Shown here: in pieces, positions 49,497-60,276 of the stretch
Layout: every line of letters begins with the position of its first letter
Numbering within the stretch: position 1 is the first letter of the stretch
Assembly (NCBI RefSeq): GCF_005938625.1
Contig: NZ_VCNJ01000020.1
Location: 30,657 to 94,656 of the forward strand
Reading direction: 5' to 3'
From: Pseudomonas fluorescens
GTDB taxonomy: Bacteria; Pseudomonadota; Gammaproteobacteria; Pseudomonadales; Pseudomonadaceae
Length of the DNA: 64,000 bases
The notes under the pieces: model-generated
Database searches by the model: none
Told to the model about the DNA's origin: nothing
The model's input: only the letters and a program-made list of their open reading frames with translations
Program-made: the position numbers and the translations under genes

Positions 49497-50921
49497 GTGG
49501 ACGCTTTGCCTGTGAATTCTGTAACTGACCAACCTGTCGCCGTCTCCCTGACCCGCCCCGCGCGGATTCGTCTGGAATTCAAGAACCTGCTGGCCCTCGC
49601 GCTGCCGATCATCATTGCGCAGTTGGCGACCACGGCCATGGGCTTCGTCGATGCGGTGATGGCCGGCCGCGTCGGGCCGAAGGATCTGGCGGCGGTGGCG
49701 CTGGGCAACTCGATCTGGGTGCCGGTGTTTCTGCTGATGACCGGCACGCTGCTGGCAACCACGCCGAAAGTCGCCCAGCGTTTTGGCGCTGGCACTCACA
49801 GCGAAATCGGTCCTCTCGTGCGTCAGGCGTTGTGGCTGGCGCTGGTGGTAGGGCTGATCGCGACGGCGATGCTGGTCGCCGCCGAGCCGGTGCTGCACTT
49901 GATGAAGGTCGACCCCGAGCTGATCGGCCCGTGCATGCAATACCTGCACGGCATCGCCAGCGGTCTGCCGGCGGTGGCGTTCTATCATGTGCTGCGCTGC
50001 ACCAGCGACGGCATCGGCCGCACGCGTCCGGCGATGGTGCTGGGCCTGTGTGGTCTGGCACTGAACATTCCGCTGAACTACGTCTTCATCTATGGCCACT
50101 TCGGCGTGCCGGCGATGGGCGGCGTCGGCTGCGGTTGGGCCACGGCGATCGTGATGTGGGTGATGGCGTTGGGGCTGGCCGGCTATGAGCGTTGGGCGCC
50201 GGCCTATCGTTCGAGCGAAATCTTCAGCCGTTTCGACTGGCCGCAATGGACGGTGATTAAACGTCTGCTGGCGATTGGTCTGCCGATCGGCATCGCGGTG
50301 TTTGCCGAATCGAGCATTTTTGCCGTCATCGCCCTGCTGATCGGTAGCCTCGGCGCGACCGTGGTGGCAGGGCATCAGATTGCGCTGAACGTCAGCTCGC
50401 TGGTGTTCATGATTCCCTACTCGCTGGGCATGGCCGTTACCGTGCGCGTCGGCCAGGCACTGGGCCGCGAAGAACCACGCGAAGCGCGCTTTGCCGCTGG
50501 CGTCGGCATGGGCACTGCGCTGGCTTACGCCTGCCTGTCGGCGAGCATGATGCTGTTGCTGCGCGAGCCGATTGCGGCGATTTACACCGCTGACCCGACG
50601 GTGATTCACATCGCGGCGATGCTGATTGTGTATTCGGCGCTGTTCCAGTTTTCCGACGCCATCCAGGTGACCGCTGCCGGCGCGCTGCGTGGTTATCAGG
50701 ACACTCGGGTGACGATGATCCTGACGCTGTTCGCTTATTGGGGCATTGGTTTGCCGGTGGGCTATGCCCTCGGCCTGACCGACTGGCTCGGCGAGCCACG
50801 TGGCCCGAGCGGCCTGTGGCAGGGTTTGATCGTTGGCCTGAGCTGTGCGGCGTTGATGCTGTCGATTCGCCTGACGCGTAGTGCGCGCAAGCGTATTCGG
50901 ATCAGTCGTAGCGCAGGCTAA
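49497..50921 (+). CDS. MATE-family multidrug efflux pump (NorM/PmpM type)
   Basis: 474 residues starting at GTG (49497; a GTG at 49512 is an alternative). Twelve membrane helices; the N-terminal half has ALPIIIAQLATTAMGFVDAVMAGRVGPKDLAAVALGNS and the second half GLPIGIAVFAESSIFAVIALLIGSLGATVVAGHQIALN, both MATE repeats. Conserved Glu/Asp in these helices are used for Na+ or H+ coupling. Closest in character to PmpM/NorM, which export fluoroquinolones, dyes and benzalkonium. Monocistronic. Confidence 0.9.
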   Translation: MDALPVNSVTDQPVAVSLTRPARIRLEFKNLLALALPIIIAQLATTAMGFVDAVMAGRVGPKDLAAVALGNSIWVPVFLLMTGTLLATTPKVAQRFGAGTHSEIGPLVRQALWLALVVGLIATAMLVAAEPVLHLMKVDPELIGPCMQYLHGIASGLPAVAFYHVLRCTSDGIGRTRPAMVLGLCGLALNIPLNYVFIYGHFGVPAMGGVGCGWATAIVMWVMALGLAGYERWAPAYRSSEIFSRFDWPQWTVIKRLLAIGLPIGIAVFAESSIFAVIALLIGSLGATVVAGHQIALNVSSLVFMIPYSLGMAVTVRVGQALGREEPREARFAAGVGMGTALAYACLSASMMLLLREPIAAIYTADPTVIHIAAMLIVYSALFQFSDAIQVTAAGALRGYQDTRVTMILTLFAYWGIGLPVGYALGLTDWLGEPRGPSGLWQGLIVGLSCAALMLSIRLTRSARKRIRISRSAG

Positions 50922-50943
50922 GCCATTAACACAGGACAAAAAA

Positions 50944-51031
50944 GTGGGAGCGAGCTTGCTCGCGAATGCGGTGATTCAGTCGACATTTACAGTGACTGAC
51001 ACTCCGCTTTCGCGAGCAAGCTCGCTCCCAC
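50944..51031. repeat. Paired REP element, GTGGGAGCGAGCTTGCTCGCGA family
   Basis: Inverted pair with a ~45-base spacer between the MATE gene and tusA, very close in sequence to the one at 3,728-3,815, including a GTCGACAT motif in the spacer. Confidence 0.9.
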
Positions 51032-51054
51032 AATTGTTTTATGTGTAGCTGCTG

Positions 51055-51306
51055 TTAAGCGTCTTTCTTGCGGATCCAGTACAGATAAGTACCGGCCTCC
51101 TCGTGCTGGCTCACCAGTTCGTGGTCGAGAAACACACAGAACTTGGGAATGTCGCGTCGGGTCGACGGGTCGGTGGCGATCACCTTGAGCAGTCCGCCGG
51201 GCACCAGGTCACGAATGTGCTGGTGCAGCATCATCACCGGCTCCGGGCAATTGAGACCGGTGGCATCGAGGGTGCCGTCGACCGGGGTATCGATCATTTC
51301 ACTCAT
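51055..51306 (-). CDS. tusA: TusA-family sulfur carrier protein
   Basis: 83 residues. The CPxP motif is [13 protein letters not shown] with the sulfur-accepting Cys20. TusA relays sulfur from IscS to the TusBCD/E pathway for tRNA 2-thiouridine and to other users. A tusA gene next to rlmM and near acnA is a Pseudomonas arrangement. Same strand as rlmM but separated by a REP pair, so separate transcripts are likely. Confidence 0.93.
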   Translation of the reverse strand: MSEMIDTPVDGTLDATGLNCPEPVMMLHQHIRDLVPGGLLKVIATDPSTRRDIPKFCVFLDHELVSQHEEAGTYLYWIRKKDA

Positions 51307-51383
51307 GATTCACTCCTGAAACTGGCCGGCATTGTCGCGCATTGCCGGGTGTTCGGTCATCTGTGGCGTTACGCCACACCCTA

Positions 51384-51456
51384 TGTAGGAGCTGCCGACG
51401 GCTGCGATCTTTGCTTTTCAAGATCAAACGATCGCAGCCTGCGGCAGCTCCTACAG
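51384..51456. repeat. Paired REP element, TGTAGGAGCTGCCGNNGGCTGCGATC family
   Basis: Inverted units about 20 bases apart between tusA and rlmM. The same family occurs at 55,527-55,604 and as a single unit at 16,392-16,421. Confidence 0.9.
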
Positions 51457-51470
51457 GGTTTTGTGTTGTT

Positions 51471-52544
51471 TCAGCGGGATTTGGCTTTCTTGGTGTCGTG
51501 ACGGCGCAAATGGCAGGTCACTTCCTCGCGGTCGTGATACAGCTGTTTGCAGCCGATATCGACCTTGATCCCGCGCGCCTTGAAACCATCGGCAATGCGT
51601 TCGAGCAAACGCTTCACTTCGGCGTAACGCTGCTTCATCGGCAACTTCAGGTTGACCACCGCCTCGCGGCAATGCCCCTCGCCGATCCACTCTTCGAGCA
51701 TCGCGGCGTTACGCGCCGGTTTCTCGACGATGTCGCAGACCATCCAGTCCACCGGTTGCTTGGGCTTGAAGGTAAAACCGTCGGCCATCAAATGCTGGAC
51801 CAGACCGGTGTCCATCAGGCTCTCGGCCATCGGGCCGTTGTCGATGGCAGTCACCAGCATGCCGCGATTGACCAGTTGCCAGGTCCAGCCGCCCGGCGCA
51901 GCGCCGAGGTCGACGCCGGTCATGTCGCTGTGCAGGCGATCTTCCCACTGATCACGCGGGATGAAGTGGTGCCACGCCTCTTCCAGCTTCAGCGTCGAAC
52001 GGCTCGGTGCTTCACGCGGGAACTTCAGGCGCGGAATGCCCATTGGCCACATCGCCGAGTTACCGGCATCGGCCATCCCCAGAAACACTTCGCGGCCACT
52101 TTTGAATGTCAGCAGCAGACGCGGCTTGCCGGCGTCTTCCACCAGTTTGCCAGCGCCGGTCAACGCCTTGCGCAGCGGGCCTTCGAATTTCTTGCAGAAG
52201 TTCGACAGTTCCTTGCCGTCGTTGGTGTCGACGACTTCCAGCCACAAGCTGCCGCACACCGGGAAATCGGCCATGTGCGCGAGGATCACGCTGATGCGAT
52301 CGTTTTCCGGCAGGTCGATGAAGACCCCGCGCGCCCATTGGCGCGGGAAGATCAGTTCGGCAAAGCGCTGTCCGCGCATCAGGCGCTCGGCGCCGTCTTC
52401 TTCGGTGCAGACAAACTCGGCGCACGCGGTGGCCGCTTTGGCCTTGGCGTAGCCGGCCACATTGAGTTGCGCGGCGAGGTCGGAAATCTCCGAACAGACT
52501 TCGCCTTCGAAGCCTGGCCGGCAATGCATGAATAGGGTGTTCAT
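51471..52544 (-). CDS. rlmM: 23S rRNA C2498 2'-O-methyltransferase RlmM
   Basis: 357 residues: a THUMP-like N-terminal region (MHCRPGFEGEVCSEISDLAAQLNV) and a Rossmann methyltransferase with SAM motif VDLGAAPGGWTWQLVNRG, then DGFTFKPKQPVDWMVCDIVEKPARNA. The Lys-Asp-Lys-Glu tetrad typical of RrmJ-type 2'-O-methyltransferases is consistent. Modifies C2498 of 23S rRNA. Divergent from acnA with a 221-base spacer. Confidence 0.95.
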   Translation of the reverse strand: MNTLFMHCRPGFEGEVCSEISDLAAQLNVAGYAKAKAATACAEFVCTEEDGAERLMRGQRFAELIFPRQWARGVFIDLPENDRISVILAHMADFPVCGSLWLEVVDTNDGKELSNFCKKFEGPLRKALTGAGKLVEDAGKPRLLLTFKSGREVFLGMADAGNSAMWPMGIPRLKFPREAPSRSTLKLEEAWHHFIPRDQWEDRLHSDMTGVDLGAAPGGWTWQLVNRGMLVTAIDNGPMAESLMDTGLVQHLMADGFTFKPKQPVDWMVCDIVEKPARNAAMLEEWIGEGHCREAVVNLKLPMKQRYAEVKRLLERIADGFKARGIKVDIGCKQLYHDREEVTCHLRRHDTKKAKSR

Positions 52545-52765
52545 TCTTACTCCTGGGCAGAGGGCGATGATTCGGCCCCTGCGCGATGCTCAGGCCTTGC
52601 GCTGAAGCAAAGCCTGTCACGAAAACCGGCGCATGATAGCCGATGTCGGAACCTTGGTTCCGCTCATAGAGTCCAGTTATTAGCCAGCTACCTAAAACAG
52701 GGCTAGGTTTAAAGCTCTATTCGTCCCCCGATCCGTAGCCGTGCGGATTCAAAGGAGTGATTGTA

Positions 52766-55507
<2,742 letters not shown>

Positions 55508-55526
55508 CGAATCAACGCATAACCAA

Positions 55527-55604
55527 TGTAAGAGCTGCCGCAGGCTGCGATCTTTGGCTTTTAAAAGCAAAATCAAAAGATCGCAGCCTGCGGCAGCTCC
55601 TACA
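55527..55604. repeat. Paired REP element downstream of acnA
   Basis: Inverted units of the AGCTGCCGCAGGCTGCGATC type separated by ~15 bases; the right arm ends just before the terminator shared with the sRNA. Confidence 0.88.
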
Positions 55605-55612
55605 TACAGGCG

Positions 55613-55730
55613 AAAAAAAACCCGCCGAAGCGGGTTTTTCCCAAGACCATTATCGACTCCCTGTCGGCAGCGATCCTTGCAAATGGTCGATCATCCGTGA
55701 TCCTGAAACACTCCCTGTGTCTCAGTTGAT
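55613..55730 (-). ncRNA. rsmX: Rsm-type (GGA-hairpin) regulatory small RNA, probably RsmX
   Basis: Read on the minus strand. Six GGA motifs in about 118 nt. Hairpin 1: GAGACAC-AGGGA-GTGTTTC (55,723-55,705, one G-U). Hairpin 2: GATCA-CGGA-TGATC (55,702-55,689); UCACGGAUGA fits the RsmA/CsrA consensus (A/U)CANGGANG(U/A). A seven-pair outer stem GACCATT/AATGGTC (55,688-55,682 with 55,651-55,645) encloses a GCA/TGC hairpin with AGGA in its loop and CGAC-AGGGA-GTCG. It ends in an intrinsic terminator. A -10-like TAATCT lies at 55,742-55,737 and a TGTAAG half of the GacA box at 55,787-55,792, about 60 bases upstream of the predicted start. Such RNAs titrate RsmA/RsmE under GacA control. RsmX rather than Y or Z is inferred: length near 118 nt, and no rpoS/fdxA neighbour as for rsmZ. 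Confidence 0.78.
55616..55639. terminator. Intrinsic terminator of the Rsm-type sRNA (bidirectional)
   Basis: AAAAACCCGC-CGAA-GCGGGTTTTT: serves the minus-strand sRNA and could also end acnA transcripts. Confidence 0.93.
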
Positions 55731-55736
55731 GTGTGT

Positions 55737-55792
55737 AGATTACCCAGTGGATCCAATCGGCAATAGTCGTAAAAGCTACCAGTGCGTGTAAG
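55737..55792 (-). promoter_or_regulatory. Putative promoter and degenerate GacA box of the Rsm-type sRNA
   Basis: On the minus strand, TAATCT (55,742-55,737) acts as -10. The TGTAAG half-site (55,787-55,792 on the plus strand) of the consensus TGTAAG-N6-CTTACA is exact, while the partner half reads GCCATA. Position near -60 fits other rsm genes. Confidence 0.5.
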
Positions 55793-55832
55793 ACATTCGC
55801 CATAGCAACCCTTCCGAAAACCCTTAGCCCTG

Positions 55833-56645
55833 TCAGGCATCGAGCATGGAAGCCGCGATCTGCGCGACTTTCAGCTGGTCCGAGGCCTGTTCCAGCGCGT
55901 CATCCTCCAAAAACCAGGCTGCAGACAAACCGGCGAACGCCAGCACCCATTGCAGCAGCCTGCGGCGATCAAGCCTGGCAGCTTCAGCAATCACATCCAG
56001 TTGCCGGCGAAAACGTGCGGGATCGGTGGCTGTCGGCAAGTCCGGGTTGCAAATCAGGTTGGCGTAATCAAAACCACGCTCGCCCCTGACCCGTTTCGGA
56101 TCGATGGCCAGCCAGCCACGCGACTGGAAATCCAGCACATTGTCGTGATGCATATCGCCGTGCAGCACCACGACATCCTGTGGGTTGGCGAGCAGGTTTT
56201 CGGCGGTTTGCAGGCTCAGGGCGTAGAGGCCCTCATGTTGTGCAATCGCGATGCGCAGCGAAGCGAACCATGGCCCCAATTCCACCAAAGGCGGCGGTGG
56301 AGTTACGCGCGGTGCATGCAATCGTGCCAGCGCCGAACAGAGAATCCGGCTCGCCTCGTCATCTTTGCCACTCATAGCCATGCGCATCAGCGAGCGCCGG
56401 CCCATGGCACGTTCCATCAACAGTCCATCCTGGTGATGCGCCAGTACATGCGCAGCACCGTCACCGTCCCACCAGGTCATCAGCCGATTGCCATACTTTT
56501 CATCGACATCCAGCGCCACCTTGAGCATGGCCGGCCTGTCGTTCAGGCGTACCGGCAACAAACGGCTGCCGGGCGTGATGATCGGCGCGCCATCCGCCAC
56601 CAGTGCCCAGCGCTTCAGCCAAGGATCGAAAACGTCAGCCACCAT
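55833..56645 (-). CDS. APH(6)-like aminoglycoside phosphotransferase family kinase
   Basis: 270 residues from the ATG at 56645 (MVADVFDPWLKRWALVADG). Kinase-like fold: Brenner motif VLHGDMHHDNVL with catalytic Asp and Asn, then AIDPKRVRGERGFDYAN as the metal-binding segment. It resembles the streptomycin 6-phosphotransferase branch (Asp-Pro-Lys in place of the usual Asp-Pro-Glu). Whether it modifies aminoglycosides or another small molecule is not evident. Its start overlaps the end of the AHSA1 gene, so the two form an operon. Confidence 0.82.
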   Translation of the reverse strand: MVADVFDPWLKRWALVADGAPIITPGSRLLPVRLNDRPAMLKVALDVDEKYGNRLMTWWDGDGAAHVLAHHQDGLLMERAMGRRSLMRMAMSGKDDEASRILCSALARLHAPRVTPPPPLVELGPWFASLRIAIAQHEGLYALSLQTAENLLANPQDVVVLHGDMHHDNVLDFQSRGWLAIDPKRVRGERGFDYANLICNPDLPTATDPARFRRQLDVIAEAARLDRRRLLQWVLAFAGLSAAWFLEDDALEQASDQLKVAQIAASMLDA

Positions 56646-57123
56646 CACGCTCACGGGCCTTGGCGCTCTCGGCAAGAAACTGTTCGAGCCGGCTCAACTG
56701 CTCCTCCCAGCCACGACTGTCCATGTAATACGCCTCTTTCTGGCGAATGTCGGGAATGTGCGCGAAGCCTGATTCGGATACTTTCAACAACGTACCGCTC
56801 TCGAAGTCTTCCAGCTCGAACCTGACCAGCGTGGTCGGCTCCTGGGAATAGTCAATCTTCGGATTGACCGCATACGGATGCCAGCGGAACGAAAACAACT
56901 GCTGCGGCTCAACCCGCTCGATCAGCACATTCCACAACACATGTTCATAACCCGGATACGTGACCTGCCCCTGCGTCCATTCACCGGCGATAAACCGCCG
57001 GCCCTCCAGCGCCACACCAAACCACTGGCCAAACGCCTCGGCATCGACCAATGCACGCCAGACATGAGAACGCGTCTCCCTGAGTTTGATTTTGCGTTCG
57101 AAACTATTGGGTACTGGTTTCAT
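56635..57123 (-). CDS. AHSA1/SRPBCC-domain protein
   Basis: 162 residues: START-like AHSA1 fold (FERKIKLRETRSHVWRALVDAEAFGQWFG, FSFRWHPYA, RFELEDFESGTLLKVSESGF, WEEQLSRLEQFL). Hydrophobic-ligand or chaperone-like domain. Such genes often sit after an ArsR regulator; none is here. The following APH-like gene overlaps it, so a joint, perhaps detoxifying, function is possible but not shown. Confidence 0.85.
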   Translation of the reverse strand: MKPVPNSFERKIKLRETRSHVWRALVDAEAFGQWFGVALEGRRFIAGEWTQGQVTYPGYEHVLWNVLIERVEPQQLFSFRWHPYAVNPKIDYSQEPTTLVRFELEDFESGTLLKVSESGFAHIPDIRQKEAYYMDSRGWEEQLSRLEQFLAESAKARERDGG

Positions 57124-57319
57124 ACGTCACCTCCTGTTTTGAACACTAGGCCTGTATGACCACATGTCCAATGTGAAGTTGTATCAGGGCAGTGCAGTCA
57201 TTCATCGGCAAGGACACATCAAGCTGCACTTTTTGACCAGTGCCGTGATGGATCCAGGCGCCCTCCGCCCAACGAAACTGTTACCTTTTCCAGCGAATTT
57301 GAATGAACAAGGACGAATC

Positions 57320-58240
57320 ATGCCGCCATCCCTCGCTGAACGTTACCGCGGTGCCCTGCTCGGTCTGGCGTGCGGCGACGCTGTCGGTACTACGGTTGAG
57401 TTCAAACCACGAGGATCATTCCAACCGTTGACCGATATGGTCGGCGGTGGCCCGTTCCACCTCAAGCCAGGGCAGTGGACCGATGACACCTCTATGGCGC
57501 TGTGTCTGGCAGAAAGCCTGCTGAACAAGAATGGATTCAATGCTGCCGATCAGATGGGCCGCTACCTCAACTGGTGGCAATGGGGTTACCTGAGTTCGAC
57601 CGGTGAATGTTTCGATGTCGGCATGACCGTCAGCCAGGCGCTCGCGCGATATCAGCAAAACGCGGAACCCTTCGCGGGCTCTACCGACCCTTATAGCGCC
57701 GGTAACGGTTCACTGATGCGCCTGGCTCCGGTGGTGCTGTTCTACTTTCCCGACGTGCGGCAAATCCAGAGCTTTGCCGCCGACAGTTCGCGAACCACCC
57801 ACGCAGCACCAGAAGCCATCGAATGCTGCCAATTGTTGGCCGGGCTGATTGCCAGAGCGCTTGAAGGCGCAAGCAAAGCAGAACTGCGTCAGCTGCCTTC
57901 CGCCAGCTTCTCGCAACCCAAGGTCGCCGCCATTGCGCGTGGCGATTACCTCGTTCTGTCCGAGAGGGACATCAAAGGCAATGGCTACAGCGTGCAGTCA
58001 CTGGAAGCGGCGTTGTGGTGCTTTCACCAGACGGACAGCTTCGAATCGGCCATTTTGCGAGCGGCGAACCTGGGTGATGACGCCGATACTACCGCTGCGA
58101 TCACCGGTCAGTTGGCCGGCGCCTATTACGGCGTGCGAGGCATTCCTGCGCATTGGCTGGAAAAGCTGCACGACGGTGAAGAGATTGCGGCGACCGCCGA
58201 CCGTTTGCTTGAGGTTTCCCGGATGCGCCCACCTGAATAA
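57320..58240 (+). CDS. ADP-ribosylglycohydrolase (DraG family)
   Basis: 306 residues from the ATG at 57320 with AAGGACG upstream; a longer in-frame reading from 57164 adds 52 residues of no family type. Metal-binding acidic motifs QWTDDTSMALCLAESLL and NLGDDADTTAAITGQLAGAYYG, plus RYRGALLGLACGDAVGTTVEF. These enzymes remove ADP-ribose from Arg, Ser or other sites on protein or nucleic acid; the substrate cannot be told. Alone, divergent from the AHSA1-APH pair. Confidence 0.9.
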   Translation: MPPSLAERYRGALLGLACGDAVGTTVEFKPRGSFQPLTDMVGGGPFHLKPGQWTDDTSMALCLAESLLNKNGFNAADQMGRYLNWWQWGYLSSTGECFDVGMTVSQALARYQQNAEPFAGSTDPYSAGNGSLMRLAPVVLFYFPDVRQIQSFAADSSRTTHAAPEAIECCQLLAGLIARALEGASKAELRQLPSASFSQPKVAAIARGDYLVLSERDIKGNGYSVQSLEAALWCFHQTDSFESAILRAANLGDDADTTAAITGQLAGAYYGVRGIPAHWLEKLHDGEEIAATADRLLEVSRMRPPE

Positions 58241-58297
58241 GCGCGGTGCAGCAGCTACACTGCTCGGCACTTATCTTCGATACAGCGAGACTTGACC

Positions 58298-58702
58298 ATG
58301 TCCCCACGCCTGCTTCTGGCTCTCACGCCCTTCCTGTTCAGCCCCCTCGCCCATGCCGCCATCGACTGCGCCAATGCCAGCGATCAGGCGACGATGAATC
58401 AGTGCGCCGGGCAGGACTTCAAAGCGGCGGACAAAGAGTTGAACACGATGTATCAGCAGATCACCGCGCGCTTGAAGGACAATCCGGACGGCAAGAAACT
58501 GTTGGTCAGTGCGCAGCGGGCCTGGATCGGCTTTCGGGATGCCGAGTGCAAGTTTTCATCGTCCGGAGTTACTGGCGGAAGCGTTTATCCTTGGGTTTAC
58601 AGCAGTTGTCTGACGGGGGTGACCAAGGTGCGGGTTGAGTCGCTGAAACAGTATTTGAAGTGTGAGGAAGGTGACATGAGTTGCCCGGTGCCTGGGGCCT
58701 GA
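58298..58702 (+). CDS. LprI-like periplasmic protein (DUF1311)
   Basis: 134 residues: signal peptide ending HAAID, then CANASDQATMNQCAGQDFKAADKELNTMYQQITARLKD, the DUF1311/LprI N-terminal pattern with paired cysteines, and WIGFRDAECKF, CLTGVTKVRVESLKQYLKCEEGDMSCP. In mycobacteria LprI inhibits lysozyme; whether this one does is unknown. It is 57 bases after the ADP-ribosylglycohydrolase gene on the same strand. Confidence 0.85.
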   Translation: MSPRLLLALTPFLFSPLAHAAIDCANASDQATMNQCAGQDFKAADKELNTMYQQITARLKDNPDGKKLLVSAQRAWIGFRDAECKFSSSGVTGGSVYPWVYSSCLTGVTKVRVESLKQYLKCEEGDMSCPVPGA

Positions 58703-58728
58703 TTTTTTGCGGCGGTATTGAGGGATCT

Positions 58729-58753
58729 TTCGCGAGCAGGCTCGCTCCCACAT
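58729..58753. repeat. Single REP unit
   Basis: One unit TTCGCGAGCAGGCTCGCTCC of the main GTGGGAGCGAGC family, unpaired here, between the LprI-like and MerR genes. Confidence 0.75.
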
Positions 58754-58775
58754 TGGAACGCATTTCAAATGTGGG

Positions 58776-59216
58776 TCAACGCCCGTTCAATGAGTTGCGC
58801 GTGATCATGCTCTGCTCGGGCCGATACGACTCGGTCCGTTGCACTTTCGCGCACACGACAGGTGCACCACTGCGCAGACTTTCCTCCAGCACATGCCGTA
58901 GCCGTAACAATCCCTCACGTTGCATCGCCAGGTTGGCCTCGATCTGGCGTATCTCATCCATACGGATATCGATTTGCTCGATGGTCAGCGACTTCGAACA
59001 ACTCCCGTCCTGCAAGAACAGACCGCGAATGGTGTCGAGGGAAAAACCGAGCCGCTGCGCGTCGCGCACCAATATCAATCGTGCAACAGCCGCCTCGGTG
59101 TAGTGACGATATCCATTGGCGTCACGGGTAGAAGGCTCCAGTAACCCTTGCTCCTCGTAATAGCGAATGGCCGAAGCGGCAACACCGGTGCGCTTGGAAA
59201 CTTCTCCAATCTTCAT
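58776..59216 (-). CDS. MerR-family transcriptional regulator
   Basis: 146 residues. N-terminal MerR winged helix (MKIGEVSKRTGVAASAIRYYEEQGLLEPSTRDANGYRHY) and dimerisation helix; the only Cys residues (DGSCSK, VVCAKV) are not arranged as in metal sensors CueR or MerR, nor as the SoxR iron-sulfur cluster. It may sense an organic or redox signal. It is divergent from a nitroreductase gene with a MerR-type spaced promoter between them, so it likely regulates that gene. Confidence 0.88.
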   Translation of the reverse strand: MKIGEVSKRTGVAASAIRYYEEQGLLEPSTRDANGYRHYTEAAVARLILVRDAQRLGFSLDTIRGLFLQDGSCSKSLTIEQIDIRMDEIRQIEANLAMQREGLLRLRHVLEESLRSGAPVVCAKVQRTESYRPEQSMITRNSLNGR

Positions 59217-59225
59217 AAAAACTGC

Positions 59226-59257
59226 TTGACCTTCAAGTTGGCTTTAATCGTTAGCAT
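59226..59257 (+). promoter_or_regulatory. MerR-type promoter for the nitroreductase gene
   Basis: TTGACC (59,226-59,231) and TTAGCAT (59,251-59,257) are 19-20 bases apart, the stretched spacing typical of MerR-activated promoters, with a partly symmetrical ACCTTCAAG...CTTTAAT between. Confidence 0.6.
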
Positions 59258-59330
59258 AAGCCCAGGTTCAGCACGACAGCCAGTCGTTATTGACCCACCT
59301 GAACATCTTTCACCTTTATGGAATTTGATG

Positions 59331-59969
59331 ATGAGCACACTGACAGACCTGCTGAAATGGCGCTACGCAACGAAAAAGTACGACCCTTCCCGGACGGTGT
59401 CCGATGAAAAAATCGAGCGCATTCTGGAAGCGGTACGGTTAACGCCGACATCAAGTGGACTGCAACCTTTTGAATTGCTCGTAGTGACCAATCCAGAGGT
59501 TCGCGAAAAGATCAAAGCCGTTAGCTGGAATCAGCAGCAGGTTACCGACTGCTCTCATTTGCTGGTGTTTGCCGCCTGGGATGACATCACTGCGGAGCGA
59601 GTCAATATGATGTTCGACCTGACCAATGAAGTACGCGGAACCGTTAACGAGGGCTGGGAAAATTATCGTCAGATGCTCTTGGGCATTGTCGCTGAGCGTG
59701 GCAAGGAGGCCAATTATCAGGCTGCTGCGCGGCAGGCCTATATCGGTTTGGGCTCGGCTTTGATCGCCGCAGCATTTGAAGAAGTCGATGCCACACCGAT
59801 GGAAGGTTTCGACCCCGCAGCCATCAATGAAATCCTCGGACTCGCGGCTCGTAACTTGCGCAGTGTGGTGATTCTGCCGCTGGGCCATCGAGCCACTGAT
59901 GGAGACTGGTTGGTCAATTTGAAAAAGGTTCGCCGCTCGCGAGAAAACTTCGTTACCGAGATCAAGTAA
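59331..59969 (+). CDS. NAD(P)H-dependent nitroreductase family oxidoreductase
   Basis: 212 residues. FMN-binding nitroreductase fold of NfsB/DrgA type: LLKWRYATKKYDPSRTVSDEKIERILEAVRLTPTSSGLQPFELLVVTN, then AARQAYIGLGSALIAAAFEEVDATPMEGFDP and LPLGHRATDGDWL. The ATG at 59328 is three bases earlier and also possible. Reduces nitro or quinone compounds; physiological substrate unknown. Under the divergent MerR gene's control by position. Confidence 0.9.
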   Translation: MSTLTDLLKWRYATKKYDPSRTVSDEKIERILEAVRLTPTSSGLQPFELLVVTNPEVREKIKAVSWNQQQVTDCSHLLVFAAWDDITAERVNMMFDLTNEVRGTVNEGWENYRQMLLGIVAERGKEANYQAAARQAYIGLGSALIAAAFEEVDATPMEGFDPAAINEILGLAARNLRSVVILPLGHRATDGDWLVNLKKVRRSRENFVTEIK

Positions 59970-60276
59970 GCGCTACAGGAGCGGGCGACTGAGCATGCCT
60001 GTGGCGTGTGTCCCCGCTCTAATCAATTCCTGCCCCCGTCATCGATACCCGCGGCCACCGATTAGATCGCGCTCCCTCCTCTGCTCTCGACTTGCATCGA
60101 ATTCGAGAGCCAATCGACATTGAAATCCCTCCAAAGCGAATGAACTGAAGACGATGCCGTGGCCCGGCATCCCGATGCCAGGAGCGACCTTAACAAAACA
60201 AGAACAAGTTATTATTGCCATTCGATAATTTAACATCGAGAATCAGTCATTCCCAATGACACCGCAAGGATTTTTC
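59970..60276. other. Intergenic region between nitroreductase and DUF2975 genes
   Basis: No gene is supported. A hairpin AGCGGG...CCCGCT near 59,980-60,020 lacks a T-tract. Just upstream of the next gene the DNA is AT-rich with a -10-like GATAAT near 60,225. Confidence 0.5.

Noticed and set aside
55600..55803. 67-residue minus-strand reading frame (MANVLHALVAFTT...) with a fair ribosome site
   Set aside because: It runs through the Rsm-type hairpins, the terminator and into the REP arm; the RNA structure explains the sequence better than a protein.
60039..60236. 65-residue minus-strand frame in the nitroreductase-DUF2975 gap
   Set aside because: No ribosome site, no family resemblance, and it overlaps the likely promoter of the DUF2975 gene.
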